This document shows positions 1 through 12,494 of a stretch of 51,630 nucleotides of DNA, piece by piece. The DNA is from Plasmodium malariae. Its lineage: Eukaryota; Apicomplexa; Aconoidasida; Haemosporida; Plasmodiidae. The stretch covers positions 1 to 51,630 of the forward strand of contig NW_021638310.1 of the NCBI RefSeq assembly GCF_900090045.1. The letters run 5' to 3'. A program made the position numbers and the translations under genes. Under the pieces are notes generated by a model that made no database searches, was not told the origin of the DNA, and saw nothing but the letters and a program-made list of their open reading frames with translations. Numbering within the stretch: position 1 is the first letter of the stretch; every line of letters begins with the position of its first letter.

Positions 1-1780
1 TTATTCGTTTAGTTTTTATACTCATTCCCTTGTTATACAACTATGCTTTCACAAAATACATTATGTATATGAATTGAAACTAAATTCTCAATATATAAGA
101 AATGAAATTAATAAGAAAAAAAGTATCACTACAATATAATTGTTAATAGTTGTAAGAGAACTATATTTTTTCTGTATGGTTATTATTATATAACATATAT
201 TTCATTTGCATTTTTTCTTTTTTATTTTACATTTTTAAAATAAAGATAACGAATATACTACAATTTGCAAAAAAAAACTATTCTTTAATTTTGATTAATA
301 TGTGAACATTTGTGTATATAAAGGGCTCTATAACATTGTAATTAACTTTTTATTATGATTTATTATTACCATATGGTGAGTTTTTACAAGAATTGATACT
401 TTTAGAATAGTACATAATTCTTAATATAAATATGAAAAAGATACATCGTTAATATATACGTTCTATAGTTTGTGAATATTACATGTATTATAAATATTTC
501 AATGGTTTAGGTTTTATATAGGTGTTCGTTATTGAGTTATTTTGAAATATTTATATTAACCCTATAATTATACAATCTAACTTCCATTCTTAATAGTAAT
601 TATTGTGAATATATATTGAGTATAAAATTTCAAAATAGTTTTTGTCGTAAAATATACAATTACTAGTTACTAAAAGAGACTTATAATTAATTATTTAAAT
701 TTGAATAATTATAAGTATTTATATGCATAAAGTTATTAGAATCATAATTTAAAAAAAAAATAGTTATTTATTTTTTACGTAATAACAATTAAACCTCTCT
801 TATGTAGATACTATATACTACGTAATAAGCATATGAAAATTGAAGGTCTCTTTTTATTTTATATATGTAATAATTTTTTAGATTATTGGTATAATAAAAT
901 ATTACTATTTTTTTGTTCTTCTTATTATATAAATATTTCTTCTAAATATATATATTTAATTAAAAATAAAATGAAAACTGTGTTAATAATTTTGAAAATG
1001 TTTATTTAGAAATTGTATGTATTAATTTAATTAAAAATATAATTTTCAAAACTCATTTTACAATAATAACAAATTAGTACTTTCTGTCCTTTAAAACATA
1101 TATTATTATTTAATAGATTAAGCAGTATTTTATACGTTAGATCATTTAAATATATTATGGAAATGAAAGGATATATATAGTATATGTTGAAAATAAAGGA
1201 ATACAATAAATGTTAGAGCAGAAAAGTTGTATAAAATATTATTATTTTTTTATATTATTACCATTAGCATATTATTGCAATAATATTTTTTAAAATATAA
1301 TATTTATAAAATTTGAATTATTAATGAAAAAAAAGGATATAAATTAGATATCGCATCTTAGTCGTATAGAATAATGGTTAATATATAATCTATATTTTGT
1401 ATTATTTGAATATTTATAAATATTAAGATATTCATTTATCCTTTATATTATGAAATACAATAAAAATAAAATTATTTAATTTCTGTATTATATTAAAAAG
1501 TTAAATTGTATATTTTGAGTATTTATGAATAAATACAAATTTTGTTAAAATTAACTTTTATACATAACATTAAAATAAAAATTATATAATATATTTTTAA
1601 TGTTTCTATTCTTTATATCTATTGAATAAAACATTTTAATTATATATATGTTATATTATGTTTTTATAACTAAATAAAAAATTAATACAAAAAATATATT
1701 ATTATTTATAATTAAAAAAATATTATCATATTGTTGTATCCTATCTTATAGAACATAGTACAATTTTAAAATTATATATC
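1..1780. other. AT-rich 5' flank of the first fam gene, shared with 14180-15990
   Basis: No gene is supported here. By eye the stretch is collinear with 14180-15990, the flank of the fam gene at 15991, at an offset of about 14.2 kb. Examples are the shared start near 10-110 versus 14185-14280, and a later block containing ataacaattaaac at about 783 versus 14975. Frames are full of stops on both strands, so this is a conserved non-coding flank that may hold the promoter. It also contains long A and T runs. Confidence 0.6.
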
Positions 1781-2644
1781 ATGGAACATAAAATTAAGTC
1801 CATCTGTTTTATGAAAATTGGGTTGCTTATCCTTTTAACTTGGATATATCATTTTTACAATGAAGAGGTATGATATTATTATTTAAAACATTTGTGTTTT
1901 TTATTTAACAGGTTTTTATTTTCATCAACTCGAATTTCGAGAATGTGGTTATTTAATCGTTAAAATAATAAATATTTCCTATTTTATTAGAGCACATTTC
2001 ATATATTGTATGGACAGAAAAAATATGATATAAAATTATATTTAAGTAATTTTAGAATATTAAGAGGATGTGATGAAAAAAATAATTCAAATATTGTAGA
2101 GCCAGAACAACAGATACATAAAGATGAAGAAAATGATGGAAAAGCTATGTCTAACAACAGAAGGAAAAACAAACAAACAAACATACAATCAAAAAGAAAT
2201 TCATTATATGAAGAATTCAATAAAAAATATAAAATGCAAAAAAAGTTAATATATGGAAAGAAAAAATTATCTCGTTTTGAAAGAAAATTTTTCAAGCAAC
2301 TTGATTACTTAGATTTTATTATAAAAAAAAAACCGTTATTAAGAAATAAGGCATACCGAAAATTAGTATGTAAAACGTTTGGACACAAAATGTTTTTACT
2401 TACTTTAGTACTCTCGTTGGTATTATTAGCATCATTAGGAGGTACAATTGGTGGTTTTTGTGGTCAAACTGTGGATATTAAAATTGATACACCAGGTTCA
2501 GGTGTTTTAAAAAAATTAGAAACTCATTATGTTATACCATTTCTTGTATTTTTGGGAATATTAATTGTCATATTGATAATATATTTAGCTTTTACTTATA
2601 TGAAGTTTAGAAAACATAAAAGAATTTTGAAAACTAAATGTTAG
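1781..2644 (+). CDS. Divergent fam-l-like exported protein, two exons, intact
   Basis: Exon 1 is 1781-1867 (29 codons) and encodes a hydrophobic signal-like N-terminus beginning MEHKIKSICF. The donor is GTATGA and the acceptor TTAG, with a 123-base phase-0 intron. Exon 2 is 1991-2644. The spliced protein is about 246 residues. Exon 1 length, intron phase and position match the other fam genes here. Exon 2 has a lysine-rich middle, then SRFERKFFKQLDYLDFI, which matches the SRLEKKIFKELDYEDFL core of the genes at 22313 and 39744. Two hydrophobic segments follow (starting FLLTLVLSLVLLASLGG and VIPFLVFLGILIVILIIYLA), and the tail is basic. The usual RLLAK export-like motif is replaced by RILRG. 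It is shorter between the spans than its relatives. Such proteins are thought to be exported and membrane-bound in the infected red cell; the function is unknown. It may pair with the gene at 4525 as a fam-l/fam-m doublet. Confidence 0.78.
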
Positions 2645-3643
2645 AATGGATAAAAAAAATGTTATTATTTATGTAGAGTACCTAGTAATCTGAATAAAAA
2701 TATGTATTATAATTAGTTATATGTTCAATAAAGATATGCATAATTGCCTAAATTACATGTATGTACATATGCTAACTAGAACTTTTGATACTCAAAAGTA
2801 AATAGATGCTTTATTAGTATATTTGTTATTTTGAATATATCAGTGTTTCACAATATGTTTTTAAAGTATTTCTTCTGTTATATTAAGTATTACAGCGTGA
2901 TATTTATATTTATGGATTAAAATAGATACTGATAAATGGTATATGGATGTGAGATAAAATTAATTTATTATGGAATAATCATGCAATTTTATTGATGTAT
3001 GATAATTTGTGCTTGAAATAAAACTTGTTCGTTTCAATTTTTTATGTTGCTCTAGTACAAATTTATTAATTTTTTAAATAACATTAATAAGATCATTGTT
3101 AGTTTTGAAATAAGGATGAATGTATATAGTTCTTTATTTAATAGAATGAAGTGAAGATATATTGTTGCATTAATATGTATATATATATTTATTTCTTACT
3201 TATAAATAAGCATAAAATTTATTCTATAAAATACTTTTTATAACAAACACAAAATTATAATATTTATTGTAAATATATTTTTTATAAATGAATAGTTCTA
3301 TATGTTTTAAAAGATAAAATATGCATATATCATAAAACAAGATCTTTATTAAATTCTGGTTTTATGTAACTTTAATAATTACAGAATTCTAAATCTTCAC
3401 AATTAGATGAAGAGTTAAAAACATTTTTTAACTTATTGTTGTGTCCATGTGTGTATTTATTTCATTTTTGCAAAATTATTTAAATATGTATTATAAAAAA
3501 TATTTAAAAATAAACATACTATAAATTGTTTTTATAACTTATGATAATAAAGAACGGAAATAAAAAATTAATTTTTATTAATTATTGTTGCATATGTTAA
3601 AATTCTTTTTTTTTTTTTTCTTCTTTTTATATTACTAAAAGAA

Positions 3644-3674
<31 letters not shown>

Positions 3675-4524
3675 TTAAATAAAAAACAATTATTTCCTTA
3701 AAAATAAAGAAGCTTAACTAGTTATTTTAGTATAAATTATGTATAATTAAAAATTTTTAAATTGAAAAATTATATTATAAAAATAAAGGAACAGTGACTA
3801 TTTATCTTTGAAATATATTTTTTTTTAAGTTTCTACATCATACATATTTTATTTTTAAATTATAATGTGGACAATAAAATTTTAAATACGTTTATGTATT
3901 AACTAATGAAAGTGGTATAAATTTTATATACTAAAATTTGTAAGGAATGCAGTTTTCTTTATTTATTATTACTATTATTAAAATTATTAATATGTTTTAT
4001 GCATAAACATTTTTCCAAAATACTATGCTTATAAAATTAGTATAATTAATAGAAAAAAATTATTAAAATAGATAATAATTCACTTTTTCTATAGAAGAAG
4101 GCATTATTTATATTCTCTATATTCTATATTGTGCAAATATTAAATATATTTAAATATTAAGAAATCATATAATTTTTTTTTACTTTAAAAATATATAATA
4201 AAAAAATTATTTTATTACTTTGATATATTAAATAGTAATTTATACATTTCTAATATGTACAAATGAATACAAATTATATTATGCTAATTAATATTAAATT
4301 TATAAAAATAACATTAAAATAATAATTATATAATGTTGTTTTAAAGCTACTTTTCTTTGTTTATATAGCAAAAAATATTATAGTTATATAAACTTTACTA
4401 TGTATTTACAAAAAAATAGAAAAGAAATTAAATGAATAATTATCGTACATTTAACATAAAAAAAATACTACATTATTGTTAATTTGTCTTTACTGAACTT
4501 ATTACAAAATTAAATTTCTATAAG
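2645..4524. other. AT-rich intergenic region with 5' flank of the gene at 4525
   Basis: No gene is supported. It carries T-rich and (AT)n tracts near 3610-3669. From about 4080 it has the same block (tatattctctatattc, then a conserved tattaaatag segment) found about 450 bases upstream of the fam genes at 15991 and 22313. That block is a candidate shared promoter or 5' UTR element, inferred from position alone. Confidence 0.5.
3643..3669. repeat. (AT)n microsatellite
   Basis: Uninterrupted alternating AT of about 26 bases, just downstream of a T-rich tract, in the flank between two fam genes. Confidence 0.8.
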
Positions 4525-5414
4525 ATGAAACAAAAAATTATGTTTCTCATATTTTTTAATATTTCTGGGTTTATTTTTTTTTTATCTTGTATAGTCATTT
4601 TAACAATGAAGCTGTATGATAATGTTATATAGATATATCTTCACTTTTCATAATTTTTACGTGTTATTTTTATTATTACTGCTCTTCAGGATTACTTTAT
4701 ATCATATATTAAATAATATATATTTAAGTTCTTTTTTTTAGAATACGTTTATCAAATATTTAGATGAGAACTATAATAATAGTAGAAAAATAGATAAAAA
4801 AAATTATAGATTACTGGCAAAATATAAACAGTATAAGAATCAAAACGATGCAGGTTTAAATGAAAATATACAAAATAAATGGGAGCACCAAGCAAAAAAT
4901 ATATATAATAATAAAAAATGGGGAAAGGGAAAGAACAAACAGTCTAATAGAAGTTTATTAAATAAGGTACAATACTACACAGAATATATAGATTACAATA
5001 ATGTAATGTTTGATGGAAAACATTTTATTTTGAAAAAAATAGATAAAAAAAAAGATTATGATGATTATGTCGAAAAAAAAAAGAATATGTGATATATCTT
5101 TAGAAAAATTAAAATTTAGAAATTATGGTTATGTCGTTGCTATATTTATTATTATTTCCTTCTTTGGAATAGGAATACCAGTATTATCAGGGATGAACTC
5201 TTTAGATACAGTATTGGAATCTATTACTGAGTTTGGGTTATTTAAATATTTTAAAAATGTTATAAGTGGATTGTCAGACTCATACAAATACTGTCTTTTA
5301 GGAATAACATTAAGCACAATTATCATTACTTTATCGATTATAGTTGTAAAGGCAATTTGTAAGATCTTAATAAATAATGAAAAATATATAAAATTTAGGT
5401 TAATGAATGACTAA
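4525..5414 (+). pseudogene. fam-m-like exported protein, two exons, frameshifted
   Basis: Exon 1 is 4525-4613 and starts MKQKIMFLIFFN. The intron is 4614-4741 and exon 2 is 4742-5414. Exon 2 has the family landmarks in order: FIKYLDENY, RLLAKYKQ (at the position of an export motif), NRSLLNKVQYYTEYIDYNN, FDGKHF, KKDYDDYVEKK, RICDISLEKLKFRNYGY, then two membrane spans near the end and INNEKYIKFRLMND. Two frame breaks are visible. Exon 1 is 89 bases instead of a multiple of three, because one base seems missing near 4594 (atagtcatttt). Exon 2 shifts frame at a 10-A run at about 5073-5082, before which the frame would stop within a few codons. The downstream part stays open for 118 codons. Both breaks are single-base and one is in a homopolymer, so either decay or assembly error is possible. 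The subfamily name fam-m is from memory of the family and less sure than the family call. Confidence 0.75.
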
Positions 5415-8400
5415 TATGAATAATTAAAGGCATATATACTTCTGCAAGGAATTCTTTAATATGAATTATTAGCTATAATATTTTTAATGATAAACTTAAT
5501 AAGAATATATATTATGTGTAAAATATTATAAATATACATATATATAATTATTATATTCCAGAGAACAATAAAATATTATATTCTTTTTTTTTTTTTTGTG
5601 TATTGAAAATTCTAATGTTTCTAAATTTGTATTTCAAGTTATATTCTTAATTAACTAAATGTCATAAAATAAATATATGTTTGTATATTTATATATATAT
5701 CTATGAAATATACATATTTATGTTTTAAAATAATTATACAATAACATAGTTCACATTATTATATAAAAACATTATAACTTATATTTGTAATAAAACGATA
5801 TATATTATATATCATAACATATTGTAACCTAAAATTATAACATGTTTATTTTATTAGGTAATAGTATTAGTTTTTAATTAAAAAAATATTTGTCCTTTAT
5901 TGTATTGAATGAAACAACGTGCATATACTTCGTTTCATTGGTAATTATACATGTATTTTTTTTAATTTAGGAAAAAATAATATCTATTTTGCAAGATATA
6001 TTTTATGTAAAATGTGTCATAAAACATAAATATTGTAAAAGTAATTTATATATACATTCATCTTTTTTTTCATAATATATATATGAAATTATAAATATAC
6101 AATGAATTAGTATACTTTTCAATTATATATTAATTATAGTTGAATACTAACTTGGATGTTCTAAATCATCACAAATATGTGATGTTATTAAACGAATTTT
6201 TATATAATATTTGCACTTAATTGTAGTGGTTCCTCAATATTTCACAAATTATTTGAATATTTATTCTACTTAAACAATATATATGAATAATCTATGTATT
6301 ATATTTTTTTCCATATTATTAAATGATTAAAATAATGGAAGAATATTAAGAAAATATTAATAATTATTTCTTGAATTTTTTTTCTAAATATTGTTTATTT
6401 GGGATTAAGTAATGGAAAGTTTATATATCACATTTAAATGTGGTATAGGCTATTAATTTCGTATTTCACTAATAATTACATTATATATAATGAATAATTT
6501 AATTAATGGACTTTGACACAATTATCCATTTGACAATAAAAAAAGACTTATTTTATTAATAATATATATCACTTATTTTATTTTTCTATGTAATATTAAA
6601 AAATATATTTTTTAATAAGTATTTGAATTATATAACTTTATGATATTATTATAATGCAGTTTGGGAACTTATTATAATAACTACCAAACAAAAATATTTA
6701 CTAAAAAGAATTACGAGAATTATTTAAGTGTTATTGTGAATTCAATTATTTTTAATATGTTTTAATTTTTTATTAATTTTTATATACTAAATTTTTTTAG
6801 TTCCTAATAATATATATTCAATAAATTTGCTAATTAATAACTATCTTGAAATAATTTCCTTTTGTTACTTTTAATTTCGTTTATTTTATAGTATATTATT
6901 TGCTAATTCGGTTATAATAATATGTAAATATATTAAAAAATATAACTATTATTTGGATAAATATTTAATGAAATATTTATGGATGTTTATGATCGGCTAA
7001 ATATTTCTTGTAATGTATTGAAAAGAAAAATATGTTATATTACGTATATTATAGAGAATGAAAAGTTAATACATCCTATACACTGGTGATAAATTTTATG
7101 TTTTACATATATATATTATATATCTAATCAAATTATTTTATACTCAGACAGTTATTAATTATATAATGGAAGTTTTATTATTATTCTTAAATTATGTAAA
7201 TTTATATATTAAACATATATTGAGGAAGTCAAAATTGTTAAACATCTAGCAAAATAAGATAGAAAACATATATTCTTATGTGGGAATAGAATAATATATA
7301 AATATAATATATATACTAAAAGCTTTTATATCCTTAAATTGTAATGTTAGTTTTTCCTTTATCTATTCAACTGACTAACAGAATATGATAATAATTTTAT
7401 GTACACTTTTACTTAATTATCAAGGAAAAAAAATTAACAGTAAATATTGTATTTGATTGTTCTCAACATATCAAATATATATACAAAAGAAGTTTATACA
7501 AACCAATAATGTATATTAAAGTGGGAAAGGAACTCAATGATGTGGTAAATGAGCTCCTTTAATATATTACACGCTTTTTAGTAATATAATTTTTAAATGA
7601 AGCCCGTTTTCACATTAAAGTAATAAATTCTTTTTATTATTTACTATTTATTTACTTTTCTAATAAAAAGGATAATTCATTAAACCGCTTCTACTGTATA
7701 TGCATTTATGCCTTTATACCTATGTTATGTAACATATGAGCTATTAGGGAGGTTATGAAACAGAGTACACGTAATATATAACAATATAAGGACAAGATAT
7801 TAATTACTATTACATCTACTCTAAATTAAGAAAAGTAGTTTTATATGATAAGAATTTTATATACCTTTAATAATCCATAAAAATGCAGTATACATTAAAA
7901 TTTTGTTAACATATAATTTCTTTGTCGTTTAAAATATTACATTACTTATAAAAAGAATATATATATGTTTTGTATTTTTTCAAGTTATGTTTGAATGACA
8001 TTCCATATAATTTCATACAAATAATACTTTAGTTCATTATCTATAAAAAAAGCTATTATTTTAATTGTTTTGTAAAAGTATATTATAGCAATTTCCATGT
8101 CAATTATATCTCAGTATATATATATAAGCTAAATATAAAAATAATGTAAAAATATTTAAAATATATTGTTTTTTCATTTAATATGTTATTTTTCAAAAAA
8201 AACGATAAACAATAAAAGTATATATTTTTAAGAGTATCTCAAGTTTCGAAAATATATTAAATTTGAGAATTTTTTGAGACGTATTATTATCTTATTGTTA
8301 TAATGAATTATTCTTCAATGTACAAAATACATGTTATTATTACTAATTATATACATAGTTTTAAAAATAAATCATCAATATTTCTAAAATTATTCAAAAA

Positions 8401-9181
8401 AACAAAATATTCTTATAATTTTTATGAAGAACTTCCAGTTAATAAGAAAATTTTTTAATTAAATATTATTTAATTAATTTGGTGAACATCACATATTATA
8501 TAATATAACATATTTAATGTAATTAACAAAAATAAATGAGTATTATAAAAATAAAAATATATATATAAATTACTATATAATGAATATGATTGTAAATTAC
8601 TAAAAGGCATAATTTATGAAATACAAAGCATGAATATTCCTGTAAGATAAAATAAATAATCTTACAAAATAAGAAATAAAAATTAAAAAATAATTTAAGA
8701 AAAATATATAACTCTCAAAATGATTAAAAAAAATTATTAAAGTTATATTTTGTTTATTGTAATATCATTAGTTCTTTAAGATTTCATAAGTGACAAAACA
8801 GGACCACTAAATTAACATAATTATTAAGGTCTATATTTGAATAAAACGTTTAATATAAAAAATAAATAACACAATTAAAAATTGAGGTGTAAAATCCTTT
8901 AAGAATAATATATAATATAATTTTTTTTTTTTCATGAAAAAATTAATTATTAAATATTCGTATATTTCTTTCATTGCAGCTTTATTAAGAAAATGTAAAT
9001 TTATAAGTATCTAAAATTTTTTTGAAACAAATTATAAAAATATGAACAAAATAAAACTTTATATTTATATAGTAAAATAAAAATTCATATTCATAAGTAC
9101 AATAAGAAGAAAAAATATAATATTAAAACAATATATTTCTTTTCTGTTATAAATAATAAAGAATAAAGTGTAAAATGCCCG

Positions 9182-9216
<35 letters not shown>

Positions 9217-10592
9217 TTTTAATAAATTTCTAATCCGTAATATTTTATTTGTAGCATGATAATAGTGTTATGAATAAAGTACAATATTTTATAGTACAAT
9301 ATTTAAAAAACCTTACTGTAGTAATTACATATATCAAGAAACATAAAAAAATATTCGTTAATATTTTCTTAAATTATTGATATAATACTTTATGCTTTAT
9401 TTCATTTACAATTAGAAAAGAAAACACATAATAGAAATATTAAAGTATATCTATAAATTTTGAAACAAAAAAAATATTAACTTTCAACATTATTTTAGTT
9501 CCTATGAATAATTAAATATATATTGTAATTATATTTTCCAAAATTAGTATATATATATATGTATATATTCATTAATTGCATTCCAGTTAAATTAGAAGTA
9601 ACATATTTATCACATTAGAAAAATAAAAATATTTTTATCTTATTTCTAAGGAAATTAATATTTTAATATTTTTGTTAAATGTTTGTTTAAAAAATAATTT
9701 ATGAGACGGTTTTATATATATATAAATACATTGATGACTAAAAAACTTTTCTCTGTGTGAGCTGTGATATGGTATAAAAAGTAATCATTTCAGATATGAC
9801 ATAAAGTGGCATTAACGTAGAACATTTTTTATTAATATTATACAGGTTATCTAATAATTCATGGATTTATTATAAAAATAAATATATGAAATTATTTTTA
9901 TTGTGTTAAAAAAAATTTTTTTTATTGTAACATTTTCACATATTTGTAATATTCTTTTATTTACTTATTATTGTTTTTTCAAAATATACCTGCTTTATAA
10001 CAGTAATGAAGGTATTTGCTATATATTTTTCACAATACGATAAAACATACAGTATTAATAAAAATATATTTGACATTAAAGTAATAATAACTATAAAATA
10101 AAGAATATTTTGTAATTTTATGAAGTAACCATATTAAAATATATAAATAATTAAAACTGAAAAAGTTCTTAATATGAATGTATCACTTGGTATTACAATT
10201 TTTAACAATAAATAATAAAAATTCTATTTTTTATTAAAGAAAATGTGATAATAAGAAATTATTATATATATATATTATATATTTTTACCATACTAAATTT
10301 CTTTCTTTTTACTATTTACTATTATTGAGCATCAGTGTTAAATTTATCTATGTTATAATTAAAAATATTTATGTAATAAATAAAATATACTTATAATTTA
10401 TTCAAAATATGAAAATTATTGTTATTTTTAGCCAAGAAATATGTAAATAGTTGTAAATACTAATAAAAAAAAGTATACATAATGCAGAATTTTCAAATAT
10501 ATTTTATTATTTTATCATACAAACTTATATATATATGGTCTTAATTGTTTAATCTAGTAAATATATGATATATCTTAAAGGAAATAATAAAA
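5415..10592. other. Gene-free AT-rich region, about 5.2 kb
   Basis: I see no gene on either strand. Frames are short and of very low complexity. Features seen are (AT)n near 9184, a short imperfect inverted repeat near 7517-7564, and many A or T runs. The last part contains the upstream flank of the PIR gene at 10593. Confidence 0.6.
9184..9213. repeat. (AT)15 microsatellite
   Basis: Perfect alternating AT for about 30 bases within gene-free sequence. Confidence 0.85.
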
Positions 10593-12494
10593 ATGGAAAA
10601 AGAATTTCATGTATAATTTCATTTTTAATATAAATAATAATTTTTGTTAGTTAGTATACATATCATTTTGCATAAAGAACATGAGAATATTAATTCTTTA
10701 TAATAATTCCTAAGTATTATATAATTAATTGTATATATTCAATTTACAGAATGACATTTTAAAACAGTTACCTTCGTATGCGTTATATAATAAATTTAAT
10801 TCTGAGATTAAGGAGGTAAAATATAACAACGCTTGTAAAATACTTGATTCAGTAACAAGTGAATACAAGGATAATTGTATTAATCTTTGTAAAAAAGTTG
10901 CAAGAAATTTAGAGAATTTACCTAAAAAGGATAAGTCATGGAGTTATGAAAACCGTTGTTCACATTATAAATACTGGTTATATGAAGAAATAAGAAAATT
11001 TTTTAAAGATGATGCGAAACCAAATGATGTGGAAGTAGTTATTAAAGAATTTCTTAGAGTTCAACCCCTTCTTACCACAGATTATGAAATATTAAATTGT
11101 GATTATAAATTTTCACAAAAAAACTTACAGGAATTGGAAACTAAAATCGAGGAGAAATATATGTTTGATTACTTTACAAATTATGAACATATTAAAGCTA
11201 AAGAAACTTGTGTTAATGTGGAAATTGAAAAATATAAAAAATATCTTAATTTTATTCTTCAATTATACAATAGAAAAAAAGGGGTATGTTGTGTGGGAAA
11301 AATATCGAAATGTCCAAACTACTTGTTAAATTGTGATAATGAATTTAATCCAAGTAAACTCTTATCTAAATTAGGATCCTCATATGACGGAAATTGTAAT
11401 GGACTAAAAAGTTTTACAGAAAATAAAACCTCTGAAAAAGAATTAGAATCAAGCGATTTCGAACCAGATTTTTTGGAGACATTTCATTTCACTAATTGTA
11501 ATATTAATAATATTAGCCCCAATTTACAATGTGCTTTTATACAAGCATCTGGCATGACGCGCAGAAATCAGAGTTCAGTTGGAAGCAGTGAACAGGGAAA
11601 TGATGATAAATTATCTTTAGAAAATAAAGAATTTGAATCCAGGATAAAATCGGAAGCGTTAGTTCAACATGAAGAAATTAGAAAGAGAGTAGGATTTGAA
11701 GATCAAGATAAAAAAAATTTATTGCCACTTCGCAAAAAAGGCACAGATGTTGATCTTAGATGGAAACTAGGAAAAGATGGAACATTACATTGTCCTGCAG
11801 AAAAATCAGGGGAAGATACATCAGGACTTTGTAAGTATATAGAACAATTGGTTGGAAAAGGTATTCTTGTAAAAATAAAGAATACTGGGGGTTATCGGCT
11901 AGCGGAGGGAAAGTCATGGCCTACAAGTGAACTTAAAATATATGTTAAAAAAGAAAGCCAAAGACAATCCATGGAAATGAACACACAAAAATATATTATA
12001 TCAGAGTTAGAAAATGTTTTAAAGGCTAATCAAGAAGGAAGCTCTGTTACTAAAAAATATAATGGAAAAGCATTTCTCGGAAAGGAAGAAGAAACTAATA
12101 TTTTACAAAACACTTTTTTCCGTGTTGTCACTGTAACTGTTTTGGTAATGGGACTAATTTCTGTTTTTTTCCTATATTTTAAGGTAAATATCTAATTACG
12201 TCGGATATTATGAATACGTTGTACGTTTGCATTTATAATGCGAGTTACATAAAATGATATAATTGTAAAATAATTATATATGTATATGTTTTACATCTTT
12301 CATTTTTTCATTAGTTTACTCCATTTGGAACATATCTAGGTAAAACTAGAAAAAGGAAAAAAAGATATAGGACTAATTTTTCTGAATTAAGTACACAAAG
12401 ACTACCAAGGAGATTCATAAAACGTACATATAGGAATTCTGAAAGGAGGAGATTTAGTGTAGTAAATGTAGAACCACGAAATTCATTTCATTAA
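10593..12494 (+). CDS. pir: PIR protein, long subtype, three exons, intact
   Basis: Exon 1 is 10593-10610 (six codons, MEKEFH), exon 2 is 10750-12183, and exon 3 is 12315-12494. Both introns are phase 0 with GT-AG ends and lengths of 139 and 131 bases. This three-exon plan with a tiny first exon is typical of PIR (vir/cir/kir) genes. Exon 2 opens NDILKQLPSYALYNKFNSEI, the usual PIR start. It continues with cysteine pairs and HYKYWLYEEI (the PIR YWLY motif), then YKKYLNFILQLYN and a cluster of cysteines (GVCCVGKISKCPNYLLNC). A long hydrophilic, charged, cysteine-poor section follows, and a single membrane span (VTVTVLVMGLISVFFLYFK) ends exon 2. Exon 3 starts FTPFGTYLGKTRKRKKRYRT, the standard basic cytoplasmic tail. 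The spliced length is about 543 residues, well above the roughly 300 common for PIR; the excess is the section before the span. Likely a variant surface or exported antigen of the infected cell. Confidence 0.9.

Noticed and set aside
1999..2295. 98-codon minus-strand frame
   Set aside because: Antisense to exon 2 of the fam gene at 1781; Phe/Leu/Ser-rich reverse of a Lys/Asn-rich sequence.
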